DNA of 39,848 nucleotides from a virus (IMGVR_UViG_3300026130_000012:1-39848), one strand, 5' to 3'; counted from the first letter of the stretch, positions 8,096 to 15,325 are shown. Translations and numbers: made by a program. Notes: generated by a model from the letters alone, not told the origin.

Positions 8096-8322
8096 TAGAT
8101 TGGTAACCTCGCTGTTGGTTCAATCATGTTTAGCTTTTCAGCTTCATTCTGTATCATAGCTTTGAGTAGAGGTGAGTGCTTAACGATTTCACCTACTACT
8201 TCAATTTCTAAGTTGTTGCGGTCGGCATAGTCAACCACAGCATCAATGTAAGAAACACCTGCATCCAAGTGCTTCTGAATTTCATTAAGTATACGTTCTG
8301 AGTTCAATGCTTTAATAGCCAT
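8095..8322 (-). CDS. 33: Late transcription coactivator gp33
   Basis: A 75-residue protein with the segment 'GVSYIDAVVDYADRNNLEIE' and VVGEIVKHSPLL, the layout of short gp33 proteins in marine T4-like phages. gp33 bridges the sliding clamp and RNA polymerase flap so that late promoters are activated. Its gene is directly upstream of gp59 and gp32, as in T4. The TATAAATA boxes elsewhere in the window agree with a gp55/gp33 late system. Confidence 0.75.
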   Translation of the reverse strand: MAIKALNSERILNEIQKHLDAGVSYIDAVVDYADRNNLEIEVVGEIVKHSPLLKAMIQNEAEKLNMIEPTARLPI

Positions 8323-8324
8323 GA

Positions 8325-8540
8325 CTATACCTTAGTGTATGTCAGGGTTGAAAGCTTTGCCTCAACATTAGATTTACATTCGTCTAAAGTGTATTCAGAT
8401 TTATTGAATGCATAACCAAGTGGAACATTGCCAGAAACTGCCTCACCCGGATCAAGTACTAGATCGAACTGATAAATTTTATCGTTTTCTGAGATATTAA
8501 AATTAAGGTCGGCAACAGTTGCTTTTTCAATGAATGTCAT
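8325..8540 (-). CDS. Hypothetical protein, 71 aa
   Basis: A small acidic protein (MTFIEKATVADLNFNISEND) with no motif I recognise. It lies two bases from gp33 and one base after the next small gene, so it is co-transcribed with the gp33-gp59 genes. GAGTATA-type ribosome site upstream. Confidence 0.6.
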   Translation of the reverse strand: MTFIEKATVADLNFNISENDKIYQFDLVLDPGEAVSGNVPLGYAFNKSEYTLDECKSNVEAKLSTLTYTKV

Positions 8541-8541
8541 A

Positions 8542-8736
8542 TTATACTCCGTTCTTTTTAATTCCAGCTACCCAATTTTCAGCCGCTTCTTCTACGTAAG
8601 CAAGAGTCTTACCTTTGAAAGATTCGACTTCTTCTATATCACCATTAGCATTATAGAATTCTATATTGTAGTAGTCAACCCTAAGAACAACATTAGCCTT
8701 GGCGCCATCATCACGATAGTATTCAGATATTACCAT
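8542..8736 (-). CDS. Hypothetical protein, 64 aa
   Basis: Starts at ATG 8736 with GAGG seven bases upstream; an in-frame start at 8748 has no ribosome site. The product (MVISEYYRDDGAKANVVLRV...) has no recognised domain. It is the first gene after an early promoter at 8804-8832 and its leader holds a pair of 13-nt direct repeats. Confidence 0.6.
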   Translation of the reverse strand: MVISEYYRDDGAKANVVLRVDYYNIEFYNANGDIEEVESFKGKTLAYVEEAAENWVAGIKKNGV

Positions 8737-8745
8737 AATGTACCT

Positions 8746-8791
8746 CACACTTTTCTGCGGTTAAAATTGGATAAATTGCACACTTTTCTGC
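8746..8791. repeat. Pair of 13-nt direct repeats CACACTTTTCTGC
   Basis: Identical copies at 8746-8758 and 8779-8791, 33 bp apart (about three helical turns), inside the leader between the promoter's -10 and the start codon at 8736. This looks like a tandem binding site for a regulator or an RNA element. Confidence 0.6.
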
Positions 8792-8803
8792 ACGTACCTG
8801 TAT

Positions 8804-8832
8804 AATGTAGCACTAATTGCGAGTTATGTCAA
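8804..8832 (-). promoter_or_regulatory. Sigma70-type promoter TTGACA-17-TACATT
   Basis: Consensus -35, optimal spacer and a good -10 on the minus strand. The -35 overlaps the end of the bilin reductase gene. It drives the 64-aa gene and probably gp33-gp59-gp32. Confidence 0.7.
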
Positions 8833-9516
8833 GTCAGGAAATAAACATTTCTCTACAAATGTATCTACGTCATCAGGATCAAGTCCAAGCGTCTTCATAA
8901 CACGAGGTGTATGTGGATTCTGCTTCTGATAGTACGCATAGCGATTCTGAGCGTCTTTTCCTAGTTGGATATGCTGATTGACTCCATACTTCCCAACTTC
9001 GCTTAGAAAGTACTGTGCGTTCTCTAGAGCGATGTTTCGTACTTGTTCAATCTCTTCTTCACTGTTGACGTTACCAGCAGCCATCATGCTTTCAGTAAAG
9101 ATAGCGTTAGCCCAGTCAGGCAATTTTCTTTCACGCTTCCACTGTAGCTTACTCACACGCTTTGCAAAGTGTTCTATCATAGGATGATTGGATTCAGTTG
9201 TAGGTGAGAAATCGTGAAACGCACCAGTCATTTTATTCTTACCAGCGATAACATCAAAGCCATAGATCGGTGCATTGCTATCAAGATGAGGAAAGATGCA
9301 AACGTGCATCATCCATAATCCTCTTTCTTCACGTGCATCTACAACGTCTACGTGAGCCCTTCTAAAATCAGGACTACGCCACACACGATTAACCCAACTC
9401 CCATCAGAGTGATTGAATCTACCAAGTCCATCTTCTTCATATTCTTCACCCACCGATTCAAATAGATCAATGTATTCATCTTTTAGCTTTATTAGAGAAT
9501 CCCAGACTTTACTCAT
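8824..9516 (-). CDS. pcyX: Ferredoxin-dependent bilin reductase, PcyX/PebS type
   Basis: A 230-residue member of the ferredoxin-dependent bilin reductases, which reduce biliverdin to phycobilins. The core 'APIYGFDVIAGKNKMTGAFH' plus DFSP is diagnostic, as is the late segment YAYYQKQNPHTPRVMKTLG. The Asp of DFSP (102 here, 105 from an upstream in-frame ATG at 9525) is the conserved catalytic Asp. Where many relatives have Asp in 'N-D-K-T' this protein has N-P-H-T. Start 9516 has AGGGA well spaced; either start overlaps the heme oxygenase gene, so the two are translationally coupled. PcyX enzymes, described from uncultured marine phage sequences, make phycoerythrobilin; that product here is inferred, not seen. 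Confidence 0.87.
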   Translation of the reverse strand: MSKVWDSLIKLKDEYIDLFESVGEEYEEDGLGRFNHSDGSWVNRVWRSPDFRRAHVDVVDAREERGLWMMHVCIFPHLDSNAPIYGFDVIAGKNKMTGAFHDFSPTTESNHPMIEHFAKRVSKLQWKRERKLPDWANAIFTESMMAAGNVNSEEEIEQVRNIALENAQYFLSEVGKYGVNQHIQLGKDAQNRYAYYQKQNPHTPRVMKTLGLDPDDVDTFVEKCLFPDLT

Positions 9517-10066
9517 ACGGCTCATTCCCTAGCTCATGGAATAGCTCTATAGCAAACTCAAAACATTTGTTAGCTTCGTCTGCCATATCATCATTCAGAA
9601 GTTCACGTAGCGAGATTTTTAGCTCTTCTTTGTTATCGAATTCGTACATGCGACCTGAACCAGGAATGCGCTTAGCGATCATTGCGCCACCGTACATATC
9701 ACCAAAATGGCGCACGTACATATGAGCAATAAGGGATTGTAGATCGCCCTTTGAGCGTAGATCATCAATGTGATCAGCGTATGCAATGGTTGAAGGTGTT
9801 AGAATGTCAGAGTCAAATACAATATCAAAGTCATTCAACAATTCTTTAATGTCTTCATTGATCTTGTCTGCACGGTATACATCAGCTAACTCACTTGGAA
9901 ACTCTAGTGCTTCTAAAGCATCTTCCAGCGCTAGATAGTTGTGTAGCTGATTGTATAGGTATTTTATGTATAGAGTCGGGCTGATATTACCACTCATAAG
10001 AATGGCGGCGAACTTCTTACGTTCTGCCTTTTTGTGGTTGTCCCACGTTAGTTCTTTAAGACTCAT
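9509..10066 (-). CDS. ho1: Heme oxygenase (biliverdin-forming)
   Basis: A 185-residue heme oxygenase. His11 in WDNHKKAER is the expected proximal heme ligand, and IAHMYVRHFGDMYGGAMIAK (113-132) is the distal helix with the conserved GD-x-x-GG. The enzyme opens heme to biliverdin, CO and iron using ferredoxin or another reductant, feeding the bilin reductase encoded next. It starts at ATG with GGAG seven bases upstream and has its own early promoter at 10120-10148. Shorter than cyanobacterial HO1 (about 240) but close to phage forms. Confidence 0.92.
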   Translation of the reverse strand: MSLKELTWDNHKKAERKKFAAILMSGNISPTLYIKYLYNQLHNYLALEDALEALEFPSELADVYRADKINEDIKELLNDFDIVFDSDILTPSTIAYADHIDDLRSKGDLQSLIAHMYVRHFGDMYGGAMIAKRIPGSGRMYEFDNKEELKISLRELLNDDMADEANKCFEFAIELFHELGNEPYE

Positions 10067-10094
10067 TATATATCTCCATAGTAACTCAGAAAGA

Positions 10095-10119
10095 AAAGCC
10101 CCACATTGAGCAGGGCTTT
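10095..10119 (-). terminator. Terminator-like hairpin after the kinase-like gene
   Basis: Minus-strand AAAGCCC, 11-nt loop, GGGCTTT, then TTCTTTC. It follows the stop at 10132. The predicted start of ho1 transcription (about 10113) falls at the end of its first arm. Confidence 0.65.
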
Positions 10120-10148
10120 ATACTATCTTACTTATGCTTCCCAGTCAA
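10120..10148 (-). promoter_or_regulatory. Sigma70-type promoter TTGACT-17-TAGTAT for ho1-pcyX
   Basis: The -35 lies inside the last codons of the kinase-like gene and the -10 just after its stop. Spacer is exactly 17. It is the only plausible promoter immediately ahead of the heme oxygenase gene. Confidence 0.68.
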
Positions 10149-11034
10149 TACCTTTCGGTACGTAGCCTGCGATCTTAGCTTTGATATCTTTAGATAGTTT
10201 ATCCATTGGGGTTACGTCTTTACCAGCTTTCTTCACGTAGAAAAAGTTAGCATCCTTGATGTACATACCACCTTTACCAGACTTAGCAACTTCACTGTCT
10301 ACACCAACTTTGTTGAATGCAAACACGATATCACCGTCCATGTACTTCTTGAGTTCTTTGCCCATGTTGATAATGTCACCCATAGTCTGTGAAGCACCAC
10401 GGTGAGTGTTGACAAGAATCTCAACAGGTACAGTACGTGAGCGCTGTTGGTTCTGAGTCTTAGCAACTTCGATATCGTTGATTACCCATACAATGTGAAT
10501 GTTTTTAGCACTGTAGCCTAGATTCTTAACTTGGCGAGTAATCTTCTCAAGCTTACGCAAGTCTTTCAAAGTAACGTCAAAGATAACGTTAGGCTTACGA
10601 TCAGGGTGAGCAGTCATAATAGAAGTGTATAGAGACTTAGTACGGCGATCATCTAGCTTCAAGTAGTCACCAATAATCTCATGCATCTTAGACACGTTCT
10701 CAGGCGTTTTAAGATTAGCCGCTAGATCAGCAATGTCTACACCTAAATCTTTCTTGACACGCTTCTGAATAGCTGGAGTAGCAGCCGCAAGAGTCTTGAG
10801 TTCATCAACGTCAAATGTAAAGCCTTCAGCGCCTACTAGCTTGTCTTTAACGAAACCTTTACCAGAGCCAGCACCACCAGCCATGATGATTACGTTACCA
10901 AATTTTGGATAAGCTTGACCACCAAAAGTAATTAGCTTTTCGACTAGTTCTTGATATTGTTCTTCAAGAAACTCTTCGACTAGCTTCTCCTCAGCAATCA
11001 ATTCTTCCTTCAAAAAGTTTTCAAAAGATAACAC
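10132..11034 (-). CDS. P-loop kinase-like protein (zeta-toxin/AAA-like)
   Basis: A 300-residue protein beginning with GTG at 11034, preceded by AGGAG and six bases. A Walker A motif GGAGSGKG (53-60) follows the hydrophobic strand NVIIMA, and a second strand PNVIFDVTLKD comes at about 158-168. Overall it looks like a kinase or zeta-toxin-type phosphotransferase; substrate unknown. Basic Arg-rich stretch QQRSRTVPVEILVNTHRG may form a lid. T4-type late box 37 nt upstream, so expressed late. Similar P-loop proteins occur in Vibrio T4-like phages. Confidence 0.65.
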   Translation of the reverse strand: MLSFENFLKEELIAEEKLVEEFLEEQYQELVEKLITFGGQAYPKFGNVIIMAGGAGSGKGFVKDKLVGAEGFTFDVDELKTLAAATPAIQKRVKKDLGVDIADLAANLKTPENVSKMHEIIGDYLKLDDRRTKSLYTSIMTAHPDRKPNVIFDVTLKDLRKLEKITRQVKNLGYSAKNIHIVWVINDIEVAKTQNQQRSRTVPVEILVNTHRGASQTMGDIINMGKELKKYMDGDIVFAFNKVGVDSEVAKSGKGGMYIKDANFFYVKKAGKDVTPMDKLSKDIKAKIAGYVPKGIDWEA

Positions 11035-11069
11035 GTTATTCTCCTAATTGGAAAGTTCTTATTGTAAAC

Positions 11070-11579
11070 TTATTTATAAAAAATATGACTGTCAATGCGA
11101 ACTGTTTTATCGTAAGAGTCAACCCAATAAGGATTAACATATGATGCATGATACATAGTAGCACCTTCTGTTGGATCGTCTACAATGCCATACTCAATCA
11201 TTACACGATACGCTAATTCAAGTGCTTGCTCCCACATAACTTCATCACGTGGCTTATCACTTTTACCATCACAGTACCAAGAGAACTGACATTTGTTGCG
11301 AATAGGATTACCATGAGAATCACGATAAGATTGATATACAACATCACAAGGAGTTGAAGGATAACGTTCTGAGTTAACACGATTCATAGTAACAAATCCT
11401 ACTGCTTTCTGAGCAATACGACTTTCAGAACGTGATTCGTGATATATGTTAAGAGCCACACACTCTAGCTGAGTATCAAAGTCAGCAGTAGCAACGTATG
11501 GTTCTTGAGGAATAACATCTGCATTTACAGCAGAAGCCATTAGAGATAGTGCTAGAGTAGTACCTAAGATTTTAATCAT
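11070..11579 (-). CDS. SleB-type cell wall hydrolase with signal peptide
   Basis: A 169-residue protein. Residues 1-20 (MIKILGTTLALSLMASAVNA) form a clear Sec signal peptide ending at an A-x-A-type site. The rest is a Hydrolase_2/SleB domain: LECVALNIYHESRSESR with the catalytic Glu of YHESR, then CQFSWYCDGKSDKP and ATMYHASYVNPYW. The enzyme would cut peptidoglycan in the periplasm, so it could be the endolysin or a wall-remodelling factor. It has a consensus sigma70 promoter rather than a late box; its 3' end carries the late box of the next gene. Confidence 0.87.
   Translation of the reverse strand: MIKILGTTLALSLMASAVNADVIPQEPYVATADFDTQLECVALNIYHESRSESRIAQKAVGFVTMNRVNSERYPSTPCDVVYQSYRDSHGNPIRNKCQFSWYCDGKSDKPRDEVMWEQALELAYRVMIEYGIVDDPTEGATMYHASYVNPYWVDSYDKTVRIDSHIFYK
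11071..11078 (-). promoter_or_regulatory. T4-type late promoter box TATAAATA for the kinase-like gene
   Basis: Exact TATAAATA, 37 nt before the GTG start at 11034, overlapping the last codons of the cell-wall hydrolase gene. Confidence 0.72.
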
Positions 11580-11611
11580 TGAAGATCCTTATGATCATTA
11601 TCGACAAAGAG

Positions 11612-11640
11612 ATTCTATCAACATTGCATAGGCCTGTCAA
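11612..11640 (-). promoter_or_regulatory. Sigma70-type promoter TTGACA-17-TAGAAT for the SleB gene
   Basis: Consensus -35, spacer 17 and one mismatch in the -10, about 35 nt before the start codon at 11579. Confidence 0.75.
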
Positions 11641-11651
11641 GGGCAAAACAT

Positions 11652-11678
11652 AAAAAAAAGGGAAGATTAATTCTTCCC
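11652..11678 (-). terminator. Rho-independent terminator of the GGDEF-EAL operon
   Basis: Minus-strand GGGAAGA, 5-nt loop, TCTTCCC, then eight T. It overlaps the last codons of the EAL gene and ends the operon just before the SleB promoter. Confidence 0.85.
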
Positions 11679-12347
11679 TATATTAGCCTCTATATGATCA
11701 AGCGGTTCTGGTATATGAAAGTAATAACCTTGATAGTACCTAAAACCAATGTCTCTTAATACAGAGGCTTGAAAGTGCGTCTCAACACCTTCAACAATAC
11801 AAAGCTTATTTGATTTATTACTTTTAGCATAAATGATTTTTAGTTTTGATAATATGTCTGCATCTTTAAACTGTCTACTTTCTGCGAGCGCTATCATTTC
11901 CTTATCTAGCTTAAACCCATCGAACTTATATCGGTCTAACGTTTCAACATCATTAACACTCCAATCAAAATCATCTAGAAATAGATTTGCACCGTATCTG
12001 TGTTTTAGACCAAACACTTCATCCCTTTCTGGCAATTCGTGCACCTGAGTAACTTCTATTATTATATTATCTTGATACCCATTCAATACATCTAGATTAA
12101 CATCATTAAAAATATGCTTGTCTAGATTTACGGTACATCGAATACCAGTATTTGTGTAGAAGCGTATCGCACGTTCTACTTGATAATAAAACCAATCGAC
12201 CAACTCATCTTTTGATGCAGTTTTAAAGAATGATTCGATATCATCTATCTGATTCTTTCTAGGTCTTGCTAGCAATTCTATTGCATATATTTTACCAGTT
12301 TTAATATCTACAATTTTGTGTCCATATACCTCAAATTTAGTCTTCAC
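11667..12347 (-). CDS. EAL-domain cyclic-di-GMP phosphodiesterase
   Basis: A 226-residue stand-alone EAL domain, cytosolic. Family signature residues are all in place: E-L-L (24-26, in place of EAL) with Arg28, Asn74 (TVNLD), Glu98 (IEVTQ), Asp125-Asp126 (LDDFD), Lys147 (FKLDK), Glu186 (VEGVET) and Gln206 (YQGYYF). These are the metal- and substrate-binding residues of active enzymes that linearise c-di-GMP to pGpG. The start is GTG at 12347, overlapping the TGA of the GGDEF gene (GTGA), so translation is coupled to it. Terminated by a strong hairpin at its 3' end. Confidence 0.9.
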   Translation of the reverse strand: MKTKFEVYGHKIVDIKTGKIYAIELLARPRKNQIDDIESFFKTASKDELVDWFYYQVERAIRFYTNTGIRCTVNLDKHIFNDVNLDVLNGYQDNIIIEVTQVHELPERDEVFGLKHRYGANLFLDDFDWSVNDVETLDRYKFDGFKLDKEMIALAESRQFKDADILSKLKIIYAKSNKSNKLCIVEGVETHFQASVLRDIGFRYYQGYYFHIPEPLDHIEANIGKN

Positions 12348-13687
12348 TCTATATTCCCAACAGTAATCGTATTACGCCCATTATTTTTTGAATCGTACAG
12401 CGCTTCATCAGCAATCTTGACCGCCTTGTCAAATGAAGACCTTTTATTATATATACTGATACCAAACGATGCTGTAACAGCAGGTATCTCTTTGTTTGCT
12501 TTAGTTTCGTTTTCGATGCGGAGACGAATAGTTTCAGCAGTCGCTAGAGAATCAACTAAGTTTGACTCTGGCATTAGAATCATAAACTCTTCACCTCCCC
12601 ATCTTACGAATGCATCTGTTTTACGTATAGTGCTTCTGATAATTTCAGAAAACTCTTCTAAAACAACGTCACCTATATTATGCCCATAAGTGTCATTAAC
12701 TACTTTGAATTTATCTAGATCAATTAGCACTAGAGCAAACGTTTGTTCATGGTGTAATTCTATATAGTCGTTTAGACCACGCCTAGTCAAAGCACCTGTT
12801 AGTTGATCATGTACTGCGATTTGATTTAACTTGTTATATGCATTGATAAGAGACTTTCTCTGTCTACTGTATAGATTACCAAACTGGACATTAAGTTTTA
12901 TTGAACCCCATATCAGAACAGTCGCATAAATGACTATGATGTCCATTGATTCTATATTTAATGTAGCCAGTGCTACACCAATAATGAAGACACCAATTAC
13001 ATATATTAATGTCTGTCTAGCCACAAGCTTTCTAGTAGGTTTATCAAGCGCAACGCCTCTTAGCACTGGCTTGCGTATAAACTGTGTAATATTTGCACCA
13101 GCTAGCAATAATAACAATACTGTTGACGTTATACTCATATACCCAGATAGCTTATCATATGAGAATAAGTAAGATAGTGCAGAAGCGACTGGCACTATCC
13201 AAGCAAACTCGGCAAGCATATACGAGACTTTCCAGTTTTTGATGTATAGAAGTTGAGATAACCCCAAGATAATAATCGATATCGATGTATTAAATCCAAT
13301 CGTATAATTATTCAAGTCTGGATGGTAACCATTATAAAGAAATTCTTCAAGCGGATCATATACACTTTGATCAACACCAATAATGTAGTATAGATTGATA
13401 GCTATAACTAGTGCCAATGAAACCTTACAATTTAATGTTAAAGTACTTAATGTATTCAGATGCTTTGCACATTTGGCTAGCATAAAAAACGAAATAAGAG
13501 TTAGTGTATGAGTTCCTTGATTTTGAATATAGTCTATCCAAATTGAGTCTTTATATTCGTTAAAGTAGGTTATGTAGTCTATCAACAGTAGCGCCATTAA
13601 TAGCATTGCTATATTTAATAAGCACCATCTTGTTATTAAAATCCCCCTCACAAATCCATAGTCGAAATTTTCATTCTTTCTTTTCAT
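12344..13687 (-). CDS. Membrane-bound GGDEF diguanylate cyclase
   Basis: A 447-residue protein. Residues about 15-265 hold seven or eight hydrophobic membrane segments of a MASE-like sensor. Residues about 285-447 are a GGDEF domain: DQLTGALTRRG (294-304), LIDLDKFKVVND (321-332), and active-site GGEEF (364-368). An inhibitory RxxD site (RKTD, 355-358) lies exactly five residues before it, as in product-regulated cyclases. It should make cyclic-di-GMP from two GTP at the inner membrane. Middle gene of a three-gene operon with a membrane protein before and the EAL enzyme after. Confidence 0.92.
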   Translation of the reverse strand: MKRKNENFDYGFVRGILITRWCLLNIAMLLMALLLIDYITYFNEYKDSIWIDYIQNQGTHTLTLISFFMLAKCAKHLNTLSTLTLNCKVSLALVIAINLYYIIGVDQSVYDPLEEFLYNGYHPDLNNYTIGFNTSISIIILGLSQLLYIKNWKVSYMLAEFAWIVPVASALSYLFSYDKLSGYMSITSTVLLLLLAGANITQFIRKPVLRGVALDKPTRKLVARQTLIYVIGVFIIGVALATLNIESMDIIVIYATVLIWGSIKLNVQFGNLYSRQRKSLINAYNKLNQIAVHDQLTGALTRRGLNDYIELHHEQTFALVLIDLDKFKVVNDTYGHNIGDVVLEEFSEIIRSTIRKTDAFVRWGGEEFMILMPESNLVDSLATAETIRLRIENETKANKEIPAVTASFGISIYNKRSSFDKAVKIADEALYDSKNNGRNTITVGNIE

Positions 13688-13708
13688 AGGTCGTCTTACT
13701 CGGTGTTT

Positions 13709-14074
13709 CTAGTCTTCGCCTTTATCCTCTACTTTAGACATTCCTAAGACTTTCAAAACAACGAGAGTTGAAATAACGTCTACTACTGTATTAATCAGTA
13801 TCCAAGGGAGAATAAAGTATACTGTGGCTGTATAACCAGCCTTGTGTAATATGATAGTCGCTGATATTTGAATCATTCGTCTAATCCACATATCTGACAT
13901 ATCGATATCCAAATTCAGAATTGAGTGCTTCATCCCGACTAGCAATTGAAAGCATAGAATGTAGAACATACACGACAATGCAATCATTGCGCCAGCGACA
14001 AAATCATAACTCCATACGTATTCGCTATTGAGTACTGGTAGTAGCATAGCGAAAAGTATTAACCAACGTATCAT
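13709..14074 (-). CDS. Hypothetical membrane protein, 121 aa, first gene of the c-di-GMP operon
   Basis: About three or four hydrophobic segments (1-20, 24-45, 68-85, 88-110) and a charged C-terminal tail (MSKVEDKGED). No family recognised. AAGGAA precedes its ATG and it is 21 nt upstream of the GGDEF gene, so they form one transcription unit. It could partner the sensor part of the cyclase, but nothing in the sequence shows this. Confidence 0.68.
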   Translation of the reverse strand: MIRWLILFAMLLPVLNSEYVWSYDFVAGAMIALSCMFYILCFQLLVGMKHSILNLDIDMSDMWIRRMIQISATIILHKAGYTATVYFILPWILINTVVDVISTLVVLKVLGMSKVEDKGED

Positions 14075-14093
14075 ATTTTTTCCTTATATTAGG

Positions 14094-14113
14094 AAGGGGC
14101 TCAATAGCCCCTT
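14094..14113 (-). terminator. Hairpin after the AAA+ gene, possible weak terminator
   Basis: An 8-bp perfect stem AAGGGGCT / AGCCCCTT with a 4-nt loop between the AAA+ stop and the c-di-GMP operon. There is no T-tract after it on the minus strand, so it may be a leader structure instead. Confidence 0.45.
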
Positions 14114-14134
14114 ACATCTATGTATATAAACCGA

Positions 14135-15292
14135 TTAGTCTTCGTAGCTGTACTCACCTTCTTCGGTCATTACATTGCTATCATCTAGACCAGCATCAAT
14201 TTTTTCGTAAAGGTCGATGAAAGCGGCACGTGTATCAGCATCGAAACGATTCACACATAGTTCAATTGCTTTCTTGCGATCATTGAAGATTGAGAAAGTC
14301 TGGACAATGTGACACAAGCGGCGAGTCGAAATGATTTCATCAACACCACCATCTTCGAAAGTCTTACGAATCGCTTGACCCCACTTCACAAGATTCTCGG
14401 TAAACTCTTCATCAGACACACCGAACTTAGCCATGTGATTAGTGACAATCTTTTTCTCAACAGCGCCAGATGGGTAAGGCTGTTCAAGAGTAACATTGAA
14501 GCGCTCAAGGAAAGCTTCATCGATGATAGTAGCCGCAATGAATCGACCAGCTTCATCACCCTGACCTTTAGTGTTTGCAGTAGCGATAACGTTGAAGCCG
14601 TTAGCCGCAGTGATTACTTCACCAGTTTTCTTGATCAAGAATGGCTTGCCTTCTAGAATGCCCTGTAGACACATCAGCTTGTTTGAACCACGGTCGATTT
14701 CATCAATCATCAGAACAGCACCAGCTTCCATCGCTTTGATAACTGGACCTTTCTGGAAAACAGTCTCACCATCGATCAAACGGAAGCCACCGATCAAATC
14801 ATCTTCATCAGTCTCAGGTGTAATCTGAACACGAACATATTCACGCTTAGACATAGCGCAAGCCTGTTCAATCATCATTGTCTTACCGTTACCAGATAGA
14901 CCAGCAACGTACATTGGGAAGAACATCTTAGAATCGATGATCTTTTTAACGTCAGCGAAGTAGCCCCACTTAACGAAAGTAGCGTCTTTCTCTGGCACGT
15001 AGACTTCATCAGAAGTTACAGACTGTACAGCAGAAGCGATTTTACGAGGAGTCATTGCAGGAGTCTCAGGAGCATTATTAGCGACAGGCATACGAACTAC
15101 AGCGCCAGCCATCTGCATTGTATACAGACCGTGACCTGCTTTATTTAGCTTCTTCATCAGACCTGAAGCAGTGCCACGCTTAGCACCGACAGAAGCCGCA
15201 AAAGAGTAGAGTTCATCACGCTTGAAAGTGTCTTTAGTTGGGTTAGCTTCAACAAACGCTTCAAGCAACTGGATCTGAGTCATAGTAGTCAT
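14135..15292 (-). CDS. MoxR/CobS-like AAA+ ATPase
   Basis: A 385-residue protein. Residues 1-70 look like a small helical, winged-helix-type domain; the ATPase core follows with Walker A GLSGNGKT (131-138), Walker B VLMIDEID (193-200), and sensor region FNVIATANTKG with a later arginine pair (STRRLCH). MoxR/CobS-type ATPases act with a vWA protein; the large vWA-HExxH gene lies upstream at 16310-18541. Phage versions are often labelled CobS, but cobalt chelation is not supported here. Promoter at 15326-15353 and GAGAGA ribosome site. Confidence 0.85.
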   Translation of the reverse strand: MTTMTQIQLLEAFVEANPTKDTFKRDELYSFAASVGAKRGTASGLMKKLNKAGHGLYTMQMAGAVVRMPVANNAPETPAMTPRKIASAVQSVTSDEVYVPEKDATFVKWGYFADVKKIIDSKMFFPMYVAGLSGNGKTMMIEQACAMSKREYVRVQITPETDEDDLIGGFRLIDGETVFQKGPVIKAMEAGAVLMIDEIDRGSNKLMCLQGILEGKPFLIKKTGEVITAANGFNVIATANTKGQGDEAGRFIAATIIDEAFLERFNVTLEQPYPSGAVEKKIVTNHMAKFGVSDEEFTENLVKWGQAIRKTFEDGGVDEIISTRRLCHIVQTFSIFNDRKKAIELCVNRFDADTRAAFIDLYEKIDAGLDDSNVMTEEGEYSYED

Positions 15293-15325
15293 AATATATT
15301 CTCTCTCAATTCAAAGTACAGTGTA

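Noticed and set aside
14122-14131. GTATATAAAC shared with the gp32 leader (7427-7436)
   Set aside because: Short, and neither a late box nor a sigma70 promoter could be fitted with a proper -35; not called.
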